A program made the position numbers and the translations under genes. A stretch of DNA of 32,916 bases, from NCBI GenBank assembly GCA_021791695.1, contig JAJYWC010000020.1, positions 1 through 32,916 of the forward strand. The letters run 5' to 3'. Origin of the DNA: an archaeon. GTDB taxonomy: Archaea > Thermoproteota > Nitrososphaeria > Nitrososphaerales > Gagatemarchaeaceae. The first letter of the stretch is position 1, and every line of letters starts with the position of its first letter. The notes under the pieces are model-generated. The model was not told the DNA's origin. It was given only the letters and a program-made list of their open reading frames with translations, and did no database searches. Below are positions 7,928-14,726 of this stretch, piece after piece.

Positions 7928-9059
7928 GGTCCTCCGCGTCCTCTATCCCGACGGAGACCCTGATCAAAGTATCCGATATCCCCGTCCTCCGACGGTCTTC
8001 GGGGGTTAGCTGGGTGTGTGTCATCGATGCGGGCTGGACTACCAGCGTCTCGACTGCTCCGAGACTCGCGCCCAGGGTTGCTACCTTCAGAGACTCGGTA
8101 AACCGCATGGCATCCCTCAGCGTCCCCTTCAGCTCTACGCTGAGCATCCCGCCGTAACCCTTCATCTGCCTCTTGGCGAGCATATGCTGTGGGTGACTCT
8201 CCAGTCCTGGATAGTTTACCGTGCGGACCTTCGGATGCTTCTCCAGGAATGCGGCCAGTGCGATCGCATTCTCGTTGTGTTTCTGCATCCTGATCGCGAG
8301 CGTCTTGATCCCGCGCAGCACGAGAAAGGCAGCGTGGGGGTCGAGCGTCCCGCCGAGGACTTTCCTCATCCTCCTGATGCGCAGGATCATCTCCTTGTCT
8401 CCTGCTACGGCGCCCGCCATGACGTCGGAGTGACCGTTGAGGTACTTCGTCGCGCCGTGGACGACGATGTCCGCTCCCAGTTTCAGAGGGCACTGACCGA
8501 GGGGCGAGGCGAAGGTGCTATCAACGATGAGGATCGCTCCCACGGAATGCGCGAGCCTCGCAGAGGCCCTGATGTCGACGAGCTTGAGCGTCGGGTTGGT
8601 CGGGGTCTCGATGTACACGACCTTCGTGTCCTTCCTGATGCTGCGCTTCATCGACTCAAGATCATCCGAGTCCACGAGTGTCGTCCTGACCCCGAACTGC
8701 GGGAGTATGTCATGGACGAGCCGGTACGTCTCCCCGTAGAGATCCCTGGTCGCGACAACGTGATCCCCCTTGTGGACGTTTTCTAGGACGGTAGTCGAGA
8801 TTGCAGCCATCCCAGAGGAGAAGAACGCACAGGCGCCCCCGCCCTCGAGGTCCGCGACCTTCCTTTCGAGAATCCTCGTCGTCGGGTTGTCCCAACGAGT
8901 GTATACGAAGTCGTCCGTCACGCCGGTGACGGCGTTTGCTACGGCACCCGCCTTCCTGAAACCGAAGGTAACCGTCTGGTATATCGGAGCGAGGACCGAG
9001 CCGGTAGAGGGGTCGAGCCTCTCCGTACCGTGGACCGAGCGTGTAGAATCCTTCGCCAA
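7890..9059 (-). CDS. Cys/Met metabolism PLP-dependent enzyme (cystathionine gamma-synthase/lyase family)
   Basis: A 389-residue fold-type I PLP enzyme of the trans-sulfuration family. The PLP lysine is K205 in HGATKYLNGHSDVMAG. Other family marks are the YTRWDNPTT motif near residue 53 (phosphate-binding Tyr and Arg from the neighbouring subunit), SSGMAAISTT near 81, ETPTNPTLKLVDI near 151, the DSTFASP loop near 180 and the C-terminal RVSVGIEDAEDLIEDF. Sequence alone does not separate cystathionine gamma-synthase, beta- or gamma-lyase, or methionine gamma-lyase, so no symbol is given. The start is a TTG, since the nearby ATG at 9075 is out of frame. A TATA-like CTTAACAAG (minus strand, 9091-9099) sits about 35 bases upstream. 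Confidence 0.92.
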   Translation of the reverse strand: MAKDSTRSVHGTERLDPSTGSVLAPIYQTVTFGFRKAGAVANAVTGVTDDFVYTRWDNPTTRILERKVADLEGGGACAFFSSGMAAISTTVLENVHKGDHVVATRDLYGETYRLVHDILPQFGVRTTLVDSDDLESMKRSIRKDTKVVYIETPTNPTLKLVDIRASARLAHSVGAILIVDSTFASPLGQCPLKLGADIVVHGATKYLNGHSDVMAGAVAGDKEMILRIRRMRKVLGGTLDPHAAFLVLRGIKTLAIRMQKHNENAIALAAFLEKHPKVRTVNYPGLESHPQHMLAKRQMKGYGGMLSVELKGTLRDAMRFTESLKVATLGASLGAVETLVVQPASMTHTQLTPEDRRRTGISDTLIRVSVGIEDAEDLIEDFSQALARL

Positions 9060-9106
9060 TTCAGACAGCCTTCATGGAGTGGACCAACCCCTTGTTAAGA
9101 GTGACC

Positions 9107-9637
9107 TTATCTCTGCAGCCCTTCGAGGAACCACTCGGCAAGAGTAACGTCGTTCGAGTTCCCCCGCTTCTCGACCCTGACTATCCCCCTTTCCGCGAGG
9201 GCTGCGACCACCCTGTGAGTCCTCAGCCTAGAGAGGCCCGCCTCCTTCGTTATGAACTTCTGGACATAGGTCCCACCGTGTGCCTTCAGGACCCCGATCA
9301 CCTTCTGCTCCTCCGGTTTCAGGGTACGCATCACCATCGCGCTGGCATCCCCGCCAGCCATCTCCCCGGCGTTGGACTCGTAGTAGCTCTTCATCTCCGG
9401 CAGCACCATGAAATAGATGACACCCACCATGCTCGCCAAGACGGTACTCAGGAACAGGAGGGCTGAGAGCGGGATGACCAGAGGGAGCCCTGCGGGTAGC
9501 CCTTCCGTGACGATCTGCAGGAACTCCTGTGCCGGGGAGGCGGTGGGGACGAAGACCAACGCGATGAGGTAGAGCGAGACTGCGAGCCCTGCCGCCGCTG
9601 CAAGCAGCAGGATGAGCAGGACCTTGAGCTTCTCCAA
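9107..9637 (-). CDS. Membrane-anchored winged-helix transcriptional regulator
   Basis: A 176-residue protein starting at a TTG. The N-terminal part holds two long hydrophobic helices (about residues 5-32 and 50-80). The cytosolic C-terminal part (about 105-176) is a winged helix: LKPEEQKVIGVLKAHGGTYVQKFITKEAGLSRLRTHRVVAALAERGIVRVEKRGNSNDVTL, with the recognition helix SRLRTHRVVAAL and the wing GIVRVEKRGNSN. This design, a MarR-like wHTH tethered to the membrane, is common in archaea; regulatory targets are unknown. The gene upstream on the same strand is another membrane protein 63 bases away, so the two may be co-transcribed. The 3' end (9107) lies just behind the promoter of the PLP enzyme. 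Confidence 0.75.
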   Translation of the reverse strand: MEKLKVLLILLLAAAAGLAVSLYLIALVFVPTASPAQEFLQIVTEGLPAGLPLVIPLSALLFLSTVLASMVGVIYFMVLPEMKSYYESNAGEMAGGDASAMVMRTLKPEEQKVIGVLKAHGGTYVQKFITKEAGLSRLRTHRVVAALAERGIVRVEKRGNSNDVTLAEWFLEGLQR

Positions 9638-9700
9638 CTTCTACCCTCTCCCACCCACGCTCTCGCGGCCTTTGTCCTTTCTTCTTCCGGCCTTTTCCGG

Positions 9701-10240
9701 CTACGCAGGAGCAGTGGCCGCAGGTGGCGCAGGAGGCGTGGGTTTCCACGTAAGGACCATTATCCCGGCGATTATCCCGAGGATTGCTCCAACGACGAAG
9801 CCTCCGGACCCGAAGAAGCTGAGCACAGAGAAGACCAGTACCAGGGAACCCCAAAGCGTCTTCTGACTCGGGTTGCTGCGCAGCATTATCGACGAGGCTA
9901 GTACGACAGCGCCTGAGACCAGCCCTATCCCTCCGACGAAGGCGGTGATGCCAGCGACGAAACCCGGTACAGGGAACCCACCATGGAACGGGTAGGTGCC
10001 GTTCCACCACTGGTTGCCGCGCGGGAACGTATACGTCGTACTGTTGTTGACGATTACCGTGGTGGCGTTCCCCGAGCTCATCACGTGGACGTTCTGCGCG
10101 AAGAAGCTGTCTATCCCCGGCAGTATGAACGCCGAGACCGCGAGGATGATCAGCCCGCTCACGACCATCAGCGTCCCCCCGACCATGCCCAGAACCGAAG
10201 CCGTCCCTGGATAACTACCCGAAGTCTGCTGCTGTGTCAT
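9701..10240 (-). CDS. Four-helix membrane protein of unknown function
   Basis: A 179-residue protein from the ATG at 10240 (MTQQQTSGSYPG). The frame is open further upstream, but that part would run towards the neighbouring promoter region. Helices lie at about residues 16-40, 90-112, 122-140 and 145-165. Between helices 1 and 2 is an external loop with several N-x-S/T sequons (NAT, NST, NGT). The C-terminus is Pro/Ala-rich (TPPAPPAATAPA). The pattern, with the GSGGFVVGAILGIIAGIMVLTWKP ending, resembles small archaeal membrane proteins of the DUF6114 type. That similarity is from memory and not certain. Confidence 0.65.
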   Translation of the reverse strand: MTQQQTSGSYPGTASVLGMVGGTLMVVSGLIILAVSAFILPGIDSFFAQNVHVMSSGNATTVIVNNSTTYTFPRGNQWWNGTYPFHGGFPVPGFVAGITAFVGGIGLVSGAVVLASSIMLRSNPSQKTLWGSLVLVFSVLSFFGSGGFVVGAILGIIAGIMVLTWKPTPPAPPAATAPA

Positions 10241-10369
10241 TTGAATTTCACGGCAGCTGTATGCGCAGAGCGGGGCTAAATCACTTGGTTGATACGGTTC
10301 TGATACAAAGCACACACTCGATGAAACGAACCCGAAACAGGAAGGAAAGCGTAGGTAGCGAGGGGTGGA

Positions 10370-10398
10370 CTTTCAGGGTCGGTGTCTACCGGAGCCCG
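10370..10398 (-). other. tRNA-Met intron 2, T-loop position 59/60
   Basis: A 29-base insert that forms a complete bulge-helix-bulge with its exons. The outer helix is the T-stem GGTGG/CCACC and the central 4-bp helix is TTCA (exon) with TGAA (intron). The 3-base bulges are AAC and AGT, followed by the inner helix GGG/CCC and a distal CGGT/ACCG hairpin. Cutting after the second base of each bulge joins TTCAAA to T, giving a normal 7-base T-loop. Confidence 0.88.
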
Positions 10399-10420
10399 TT
10401 TGAACCACCGATCTGCGGGT

Positions 10421-10435
10421 CTCTCTGCCGAAGCT
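10421..10435 (-). other. tRNA-Met intron 1, canonical position 37/38
   Basis: The 15-base insert AGCTTCGGCAGAGAG folds as a splicing substrate. CTC of the anticodon loop pairs with GAG of the intron, 3-base bulges TAA and AGA lie on either side, and the inner hairpin is GC-TTCG-GC (a UUCG tetraloop). Cutting after the second base of each bulge removes exactly this intron and restores the loop CTCATAA. The central helix has three pairs plus one A-A mismatch, so it is slightly relaxed. Confidence 0.85.
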
Positions 10436-10496
10436 TATGAGCCCGCCGGGATGACCTGGCTTCCCCACCTCGCTGTAAGAGTGGCAATTTTGGTTA

Positions 10497-10505
10497 GCTT
10501 ATAAC
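10497..10505 (-). promoter_or_regulatory. TATA box of the initiator tRNA gene
   Basis: GTTATAAGC on the minus strand, centred about 27 bases ahead of the tRNA 5' end, in a short AT-rich patch. Confidence 0.5.
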
Positions 10506-10517
10506 TGCTTAGGAATC

Positions 10518-10965
10518 CTAAACCGCGTCGGAGGGCAGCGTGAGAAGACCCCCGCAGAAGGGCGGCGACCATGGGATGCTTCCACCGTCAACGAACACCT
10601 TCAAGATAGTAAGCGCCTGCACTTCTTCGATGGTCCAGTAAGCTGGAATGCAATTACGCGGAGTATCAGCAGCGCGTTCTTCTCGCAAGCCTGGGCATAC
10701 CAACCCACAAGCCTGTCATGGTTTCTTCTGCCGTAAGGGGTAGCTTGCATTATGCGGCAGGCCCTGTCTATGATTGCTTTTATCGTAGAGTAGATTCGCA
10801 ACCGAGGATGGGTTGTCTCTCGGTTTCTGTAGTTAACATGAATGAAACCCTCTCCATCGATAATTCCCACGGGCCATCCATCTCGAAGATGTCGTTCAGG
10901 CCTGGTAAGCCCCTTTCCCTCTTGAGCCTTCTGAGGATATCCTTCTCGCCGAGATGCTTTTCGCT
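10518..10965 (-). pseudogene. Decayed LAGLIDADG homing endonuclease
   Basis: Three reading frames on the minus strand together spell one LAGLIDADG protein. Frame a (10965 to about 10868) gives KHLGEKDILRRLKRERG and ends in EMDGPW. Frame b (about 10868-10601) continues with the hallmark GIIDGEGFIHVNY and RLRIYSTIKAIIDRACRIM, and ends in FQLTGPSKK. Frame c continues VQALTILKVFVDGG and stops at 10518. The joins near 10868 and near 10625 are therefore frameshifts. Frame a continues in frame from the TAG stop of the HD-domain gene with no start codon of its own, so the original start is lost. It sits between that gene and the intron-bearing initiator tRNA. Single-motif LAGLIDADG enzymes spread introns and inteins; this copy cannot be active as read. 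Confidence 0.7.
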
Positions 10966-11517
10966 CTAGTCGAGCCGTGAAAATCTCTCGAGGGTGAACC
11001 TCTCCGGGTCCTCCCCGAGCTCCTCCCCCATCCTCCTCCTCAGGCCGAGTAACCTCTCCACGTCGTGGCCCTTCCGCTCGAACCGCTTCACCTCTTCGTC
11101 GAACGGCCTCGCCCTGTCCGAGCTGATCATCTTATCGGCGAAGCAGACGACCACCTGTTCCATCGTCCTCGGCACGTAATCGCCCTCCGGGAACCCCAGG
11201 GACGGGGCCTCCTCCGCAGAGATGCCCGCCCCCACGTGCCTCCTCACTATCTCCACAACCACCGCGTCGACCCCCTCCTCCTCTAGGATCTTGGCCCCGA
11301 CCCAGCCGTGCCCCACCTCGTTCGTCCTGGACCTCCCAATATCGTGGAGCAGCGCACCCGCCAGAACGGCCTTCGAGTCGATGCTCTTGCCGCGCGCCGC
11401 GAGCGCGTCGCTGAGGACCATCGAGACCCTGGCGACGGCCCTGCAGTGCTGAATTATGCGGTCGGGGCTTCCATACTTGGCATGGAGGGCCGTCGCTCCC
11501 GTCTCGTCAGGGATCAC
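10966..11517 (-). CDS. HD-domain phosphohydrolase (archaeal TIGR00295-type)
   Basis: A 183-residue protein. The start is the GTG at 11517, overlapping the tfe stop as GTGA; the longer frame upstream is an artefact inside tfe. The opening ALHAKYGSPDRIIQHCRAVARVSMVLSDAL and the metal site LLHDIGRSRTNEVGHGWVGAKIL, then RRHVGAG, place it in the HD superfamily, specifically the small archaeal HD family found beside information-processing genes. The substrate is unknown, probably a nucleotide or nucleic-acid phosphate. It is the last gene of the trm56-tfe-HD run, and the two overlaps imply translational coupling. Confidence 0.88.
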   Translation of the reverse strand: MIPDETGATALHAKYGSPDRIIQHCRAVARVSMVLSDALAARGKSIDSKAVLAGALLHDIGRSRTNEVGHGWVGAKILEEEGVDAVVVEIVRRHVGAGISAEEAPSLGFPEGDYVPRTMEQVVVCFADKMISSDRARPFDEEVKRFERKGHDVERLLGLRRRMGEELGEDPERFTLERFSRLD

Positions 11518-12023
11518 TTGTTGATGTCCTCTTCGAGCTGCTTGATCTTCCAGCGCAGGGCCGCCCTGAGCTCCGTGTTGTCCACCCTGTTCAGCGGCTT
11601 CTGGCAGGTCGGGCACTTGAAGAACGACTCCATGGACTCCTCGAAGGTGCGGGTCACGCAGGTCGGCGTCCCGCAGTGATAGAACTCGTGCGCGTCCTCG
11701 TACTCGAGCCGCTGCTTAAGCCTGTTCAGGATCTTCTTCTTCTGGGTCTGGATGAAGCCGTCGGTCTGGTCCCTCTGCGCCTTCCATCTGTAGACGAACC
11801 AGCCCCTCTTTGGGTCGCGCACCCTCACCCCGGTGATTAGACTCCTCCCGAAAAGGTCGTACAGGGCCTTCCTGACCGTCTTTATCTTCAGGCCCGTGGC
11901 CGAGGCGATCTCCTCGTCGGTGGCGTTCTCATTGTTGAGCAAAGCCCTCGCTACACGGACGTAGTCCGGGCCTCCTATCAGCCCGGCTACTTTGACGAAC
12001 GTATCCTCATACTCAATCTTCAC
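11514..12023 (-). CDS. tfe: Transcription initiation factor TFE (alpha subunit)
   Basis: A 169-residue homologue of the N-terminal half of TFIIE-alpha, which helps TBP and TFB open promoter DNA for RNA polymerase. The winged helix spans about residues 5-85 (YVRVARALLNNENATDEEIASATGLKIKTVRKALYDLFGRSLI, then the wing VRVRDPKRGWFVYRW). A coiled linker (QTQKKKILNRLKQRLEYE) leads to a zinc ribbon at about 115-145 (YHCGTPTCVTRTFEESMESFFKCPTCQKPL). The start is a GTG at 12023 overlapping the trm56 stop (GTGA). The length is normal. Confidence 0.95.
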   Translation of the reverse strand: MKIEYEDTFVKVAGLIGGPDYVRVARALLNNENATDEEIASATGLKIKTVRKALYDLFGRSLITGVRVRDPKRGWFVYRWKAQRDQTDGFIQTQKKKILNRLKQRLEYEDAHEFYHCGTPTCVTRTFEESMESFFKCPTCQKPLNRVDNTELRAALRWKIKQLEEDINK

Positions 12024-12559
12024 TTTAGTTTCTCTACCCTTTTGCCTTTCTCGGAAGGAATTATCTTCAGCTTTGACCGCTCAAACTCCTTCTTAAGTTC
12101 TTCTCCCCCCTGGAGCTCGTGAAGCGCCACTGCGAGCGCCGCGACCTCCGAATGGGGCTGCGAGGTCACCGCAATGTTGTAGTCGGCGACCTGGTAGACC
12201 TCGCCGGGCACCTTGGGCCCTCCCACGACCACCAGGAAGCTGTCGTGGCTCCTGAGCTCGCCGACCTTGTCCTGGATCGGCACCCCGTACATCGTCAGGT
12301 GCACGACGAGCCTCCCCTCCTTCTTCGCCTCGCTCAGGGCCCTCTTCCATGAGGCAATCTGGTGCACCTCAAAGCTCCCTCCCCACGCCTCCCTGACCTC
12401 TTTCACGCTCTCGAGCAAACCGTCGTCTATCTCTTCGAGGTAGATCGATTCGGCGCCGAATGCCCGCGCGACGAGACAGAGGTGCGTCAGCGTACGATAG
12501 TCCCTGACGTACCTGTGCCCTATCCTCAGCACCCTGACGCTCTTCTCCCGGAGTCCCAT
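12020..12559 (-). CDS. trm56: tRNA (cytidine(56)-2'-O)-methyltransferase Trm56
   Basis: A 179-residue SPOUT-class methyltransferase that 2'-O-methylates C56 in the T-loop of archaeal tRNAs. Recognisable are the N-terminal VLRIGHRYVRDYRTLTHLCLVARAFGA, the LVVHLTMYGVPIQDKV segment and the SAM-binding trefoil-knot loop VVVGGPKVPGEVYQVADYNIAVTSQPHSEVAALAVALHEL. The ATG at 12559 starts directly on this conserved N-terminus. It heads the trm56-tfe-HD run. Since C56 is in the T-loop, the T-loop intron of the neighbouring initiator tRNA must be handled before or around this modification (inference). Confidence 0.94.
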   Translation of the reverse strand: MGLREKSVRVLRIGHRYVRDYRTLTHLCLVARAFGAESIYLEEIDDGLLESVKEVREAWGGSFEVHQIASWKRALSEAKKEGRLVVHLTMYGVPIQDKVGELRSHDSFLVVVGGPKVPGEVYQVADYNIAVTSQPHSEVAALAVALHELQGGEELKKEFERSKLKIIPSEKGKRVEKLK

Positions 12560-12605
12560 CGTCTGCGCGCTCCTCAGGGGGCCATCCGGGTCTTCCTTCG
12601 CGGCC

Positions 12606-13040
12606 TCAGATGCCGGTGCGTCCTTCCAGTTCAGACATCGGGACCAGAAGGTTCACCTTAAGGTGGTGCATGAACTTCCTCGTGAGCACCGGGTCGGGTT
12701 TCAGCTTCTTCGACTCCACCATCCTGATCACCGAAAGTTTCTCGTTGAGCATCCTGCCAAGGTCCTCCTGGGAGAGGCCGAGCTTCTCCCTCGCCTGCCT
12801 TATCTTGAGGTTGTACTCCGGGTCCACCTCGAGCTCGGGGCTGGAACCGCCGAAGCTGCTCTGCGCGGGCCTGAACGACGGATGGACCTGGCCCGGACGC
12901 ACATCCCTCACTACGGGCCCGCCGACGGGTCTTCCAAGCTTCACGCAGTTGTTGCATACTATCATTATGGCCCCGTCGATCTCCACCCTGTTCGGCCCCG
13001 TCCTCAGCGGTGAGCCGCAGACTTCGCAGGCTGCCTTCAC
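12606..13040 (-). CDS. mbf1: Multiprotein bridging factor MBF1 homologue
   Basis: A 144-residue archaeal MBF1. The N-terminal zinc ribbon (CEVCG...CNNCVKLG) and a Pro/Gly-rich linker are followed by a Cro/C1-type HTH (about residues 78-130: NLKIRQAREKLGLSQEDLGRMLNEKLSVIRMVESKKLKPDPVLTRKF). In archaea the protein is linked to ribosome-associated functions and stress tolerance. The start is a GTG at 13040, 46 bases upstream of trm56. A TATA-like CTTTTAAG on the minus strand (about 13070-13078) lies about 35 bases upstream, in the short divergent gap shared with the PUA gene. Confidence 0.93.
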   Translation of the reverse strand: MKAACEVCGSPLRTGPNRVEIDGAIMIVCNNCVKLGRPVGGPVVRDVRPGQVHPSFRPAQSSFGGSSPELEVDPEYNLKIRQAREKLGLSQEDLGRMLNEKLSVIRMVESKKLKPDPVLTRKFMHHLKVNLLVPMSELEGRTGI

Positions 13041-13065
13041 AAAAATCAGGCGCTCGCGGAGTTCT

Positions 13066-13084
13066 ACCCCTTAAAAGAGTTAAG
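13066..13084. promoter_or_regulatory. Divergent promoter between mbf1 and the PUA gene
   Basis: CCCCTTAAAAGAG around 13066-13079 contains a TATA-like core readable in both directions. It is about 35 bases from the mbf1 GTG (minus) and about 45 bases from the TTG at 13121 (plus). It explains why the PUA open frame reaching back to 13010 should not be used as the coding start. Confidence 0.35.
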
Positions 13085-13120
13085 TCGGGCCATCCCCTGA
13101 GGCTGAAGAGAGCTTCCGGA

Positions 13121-13585
13121 TTGAAGGTCATAGACGAGAGAAGGCGCTTCGCCCTGATGCTCGACTACGAGTTTGGGAGGGGCACGAGCAGCGCGCTGCC
13201 GAAGAGTGGTCTGGAGTTCTTCTATTCTCGAAAATCTGACCGCCTCAAGCAGGTAAACCACGAAGGAAGGCTCTTCGCGATCATCAGGCCGAACGGCGCC
13301 ATAGCCCTGACGCTCTACTCCTCCTCGGTCCTCGTCTCGTCAGCCGCCTTCCTCGGGAATTCGGTCACGGTGAGCGACGAAGCCGTGGAGTTCGTGCGCA
13401 GAGGCAAGTCGGTCTTCTGCAAGTTCGTGACGAAGGTCGGCAAGCACGTCCTCCCGGGTGGGGAGGTGGTCGTGCTCGACGGACGCGGCTCGCCCATAGG
13501 AGTCGGACGCGCTAAGGTCGCGGGCATCTACATGCGAGAGTTTAAGGCGGGGGTGGCCGTAAAGGTCAGGGGTAATCAGCTTTGA
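13121..13585 (+). CDS. PUA-domain RNA-binding protein
   Basis: A soluble protein whose C-terminal half is a PUA domain (about the last 75 residues): TVSDEAVEFVRRGKSVFCKFVTKVGKHVLPGGEVVVLDGRGSPIGVGRAKVAGIYMREFKAGVAVKVR. This is the usual pattern of V-x-x-G-R-S-V-F, an R/P-G-x-E-V-V-V turn and a G-x-x-x-x-S/A-x-x-x-M strand. The N-terminal part (FALMLDYEFGRG...LPKSGLEFFYSRKSDRLKQV) fits the archaeal stand-alone PUA proteins of about 150-160 residues. The TTG at 13121 gives 154 residues and lies downstream of the divergent TATA; the start remains uncertain. It is followed immediately by nac. Confidence 0.8.
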   Translation: MKVIDERRRFALMLDYEFGRGTSSALPKSGLEFFYSRKSDRLKQVNHEGRLFAIIRPNGAIALTLYSSSVLVSSAAFLGNSVTVSDEAVEFVRRGKSVFCKFVTKVGKHVLPGGEVVVLDGRGSPIGVGRAKVAGIYMREFKAGVAVKVRGNQL

Positions 13586-13587
13586 AA

Positions 13588-13914
13588 ATGGGTGACAGGC
13601 AGGCCCGTCGCATGATGGACCGCATGGGGATCAACATGAAGGAGATGCCCGACGTCGAGGAGGTCATAATCAAGACCGGCTCGAAAGAACTGCACATCCG
13701 GGACGCCCAGGTCTCAGAGATTAACGCCCAGGGAAACAGGATATTCCAGGTGATGGGGGAGGTGGAGGAGGTCGAGAAGGCGAAGAAGACCTTCTCCGAC
13801 GAGGACATCCTGCTCGTCCAGCAGCAGGCTAACGTGAGCAAGGAGAGGGCCGCCGTCGCTCTGGAGGAGTCCGACGGCGAGGTCGCAAAGGCAATCCTCC
13901 GCCTGACTTCCTGA
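13588..13914 (+). CDS. nac: Nascent polypeptide-associated complex protein (archaeal NAC)
   Basis: A 108-residue homologue of NAC-alpha that binds nascent chains at the ribosome as a homodimer. The N-terminal RQARRMMDRMGINMKEMPDVEEVIIKTGSKELHIRDAQVSEINAQGNRIFQVMGEVEE is the NAC domain. The C-terminal FSDEDILLVQQQANVSKERAAVALEESDGEVAKAILRL is the UBA domain. The ATG at 13588 is used; a TTG two codons earlier (13582) overlaps the PUA stop as TTGA, an arrangement seen elsewhere here, and may be the true start. It is coupled to the PUA gene, so both products probably act around the ribosome. Confidence 0.94.
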   Translation: MGDRQARRMMDRMGINMKEMPDVEEVIIKTGSKELHIRDAQVSEINAQGNRIFQVMGEVEEVEKAKKTFSDEDILLVQQQANVSKERAAVALEESDGEVAKAILRLTS

Positions 13915-13964
13915 GCGCCGCCCCAAGTAAGATAGAAATACCTCAGGTTGCAAATACCGAAGGT

Positions 13965-14237
13965 ATGAGCGAAGGCAAGGAAGAGCACTCACACGGCGGT
14001 TCGCAGCTTCCAGCTGCGCTCTCGAAGACCATACACATGGGAATACCGATAGCGTCGATACTCCTCATCCTGGCGTTCGCGGTCACGACGTTCCTTCCCG
14101 CTGACAAGACCACTCTTCCCGCCGAGTCAACCACGCTCTTCATACCGGTCTACCTCACAATAGTCGTGATACTCGTCTTCGGCTCGATGTACCTCTTCAA
14201 GAGGCTTCTCGACACGGAAGCGAAGTACGAGGTCTGA
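13965..14237 (+). CDS. Small two-helix membrane protein
   Basis: A 90-residue protein with a charged, His/Ser-rich N-terminus (MSEGKEEHSHGGSQ). Two transmembrane helices follow (about residues 27-45, GIPIASILLILAFAVTTFL, and 58-77, LFIPVYLTIVVILVFGSMYLF), with a short outside loop between them. The ATG follows an AT-rich patch (about 13925-13955) that could hold a promoter. I do not recognise the family. The third position is G/C-rich, as in the neighbours, which supports real coding. Confidence 0.65.
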   Translation: MSEGKEEHSHGGSQLPAALSKTIHMGIPIASILLILAFAVTTFLPADKTTLPAESTTLFIPVYLTIVVILVFGSMYLFKRLLDTEAKYEV

Positions 14238-14253
14238 GCCGCTCAGCGGGACG

Positions 14254-14646
14254 CTACATCGGGATAGGGCTTCTGGACATCATCAGGCCGCTCACCGTCA
14301 TACCCGCTCCCACTACGACCATCCCCAGGCTGTAGACCGACGAGAACTCGGTGGTCATCACGGCCCCCGAGCTCATTACGAGTCCCACGACGACCATTAC
14401 CACCCCGTAGACCATCATCAGGATGGAGAACAGCCTTGCGAACCGGAACCCTATGGATATGACCGAGAGCAGGGCGGTCGCCACCACCGCGGTTCCGAGC
14501 ACCAGGAGGAGACCAGCCCAGGCGTACGCCGGGGCCTCGTTCATCATCCCCGCGCTGCTCGCCTGCTGCAGAAGCAGCTGGGAGGCTGAAGCAAAGTCCA
14601 GCAGCCCACCTATGAGTCCCAGGATGAAGCCGTTCGTCGACGCCAA
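14254..14646 (-). CDS. Small four-helix membrane protein
   Basis: A 130-residue protein from a TTG at 14646. Four hydrophobic segments are visible: about residues 5-25, 42-64, 67-92 and 105-124 (LGMVVVGAGMTVSGLMM). It has many Gly, Met and Val residues and few charges. The TTG lies about 32 bases after a TATA-like CATATAGG on the minus strand (14674-14681). The function is unknown. It is convergent with the two-helix protein and divergent from the MFS transporter. Confidence 0.6.
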   Translation of the reverse strand: MASTNGFILGLIGGLLDFASASQLLLQQASSAGMMNEAPAYAWAGLLLVLGTAVVATALLSVISIGFRFARLFSILMMVYGVVMVVVGLVMSSGAVMTTEFSSVYSLGMVVVGAGMTVSGLMMSRSPIPM

Positions 14647-14673
14647 GTTTCCTTGCCTCGTCGGGACGGGGCG

Positions 14674-14690
14674 CCTATATGACTATAATA
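14674..14690. promoter_or_regulatory. Divergent TATA elements for the 14646 and MFS genes
   Basis: CCTATATG (14674-14681, read on minus) and CTATAATA (14683-14690, read on plus) lie back to back. Each is 30-40 bases from the start chosen for its gene. The ATG at 14679 falls inside this promoter, so it is unlikely to be the MFS start. Confidence 0.4.
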
Positions 14691-14726
14691 CACCTTGGAC
14701 GACAACGAAAAAGAGGCGCATCCTGG

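Larger units (their letters stand above)
10356..10474 (-). tRNA. Initiator tRNA-Met(CAT) with two introns (anticodon loop and T-loop)
   Basis: Read on the minus strand from 10474. The acceptor AGCGAGG pairs with CCTCGCT (10363-10357), with discriminator A at 10356. The D-stem is GGGA/TCCC with loop AGCCAGGTCA. The anticodon stem GCGGG/CCCGC carries the three consecutive G-C pairs of initiators and the loop CTCATAA. The T-stem GGTGG/CCACC closes the spliced loop TTCAAAT. The A1-T72 pair also fits an archaeal initiator. These parts align only if two inserts are removed: 15 bases at 37/38 (10421-10435) and 29 bases at 59/60 (10370-10398). The mature length is then 75 bases. The CCA end is not fully encoded (CCT follows the discriminator). 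A TATA-like GTTATAAGC (minus strand, 10497-10505) lies about 27 bases upstream. Confidence 0.92.

Noticed and set aside
10966-10968. TAG between the HD gene and an in-frame continuation, as possible pyrrolysine read-through
   Set aside because: The continuation reads into a frameshifted LAGLIDADG remnant, and the HD protein is already of family length. A simple stop followed by a pseudogene explains it.
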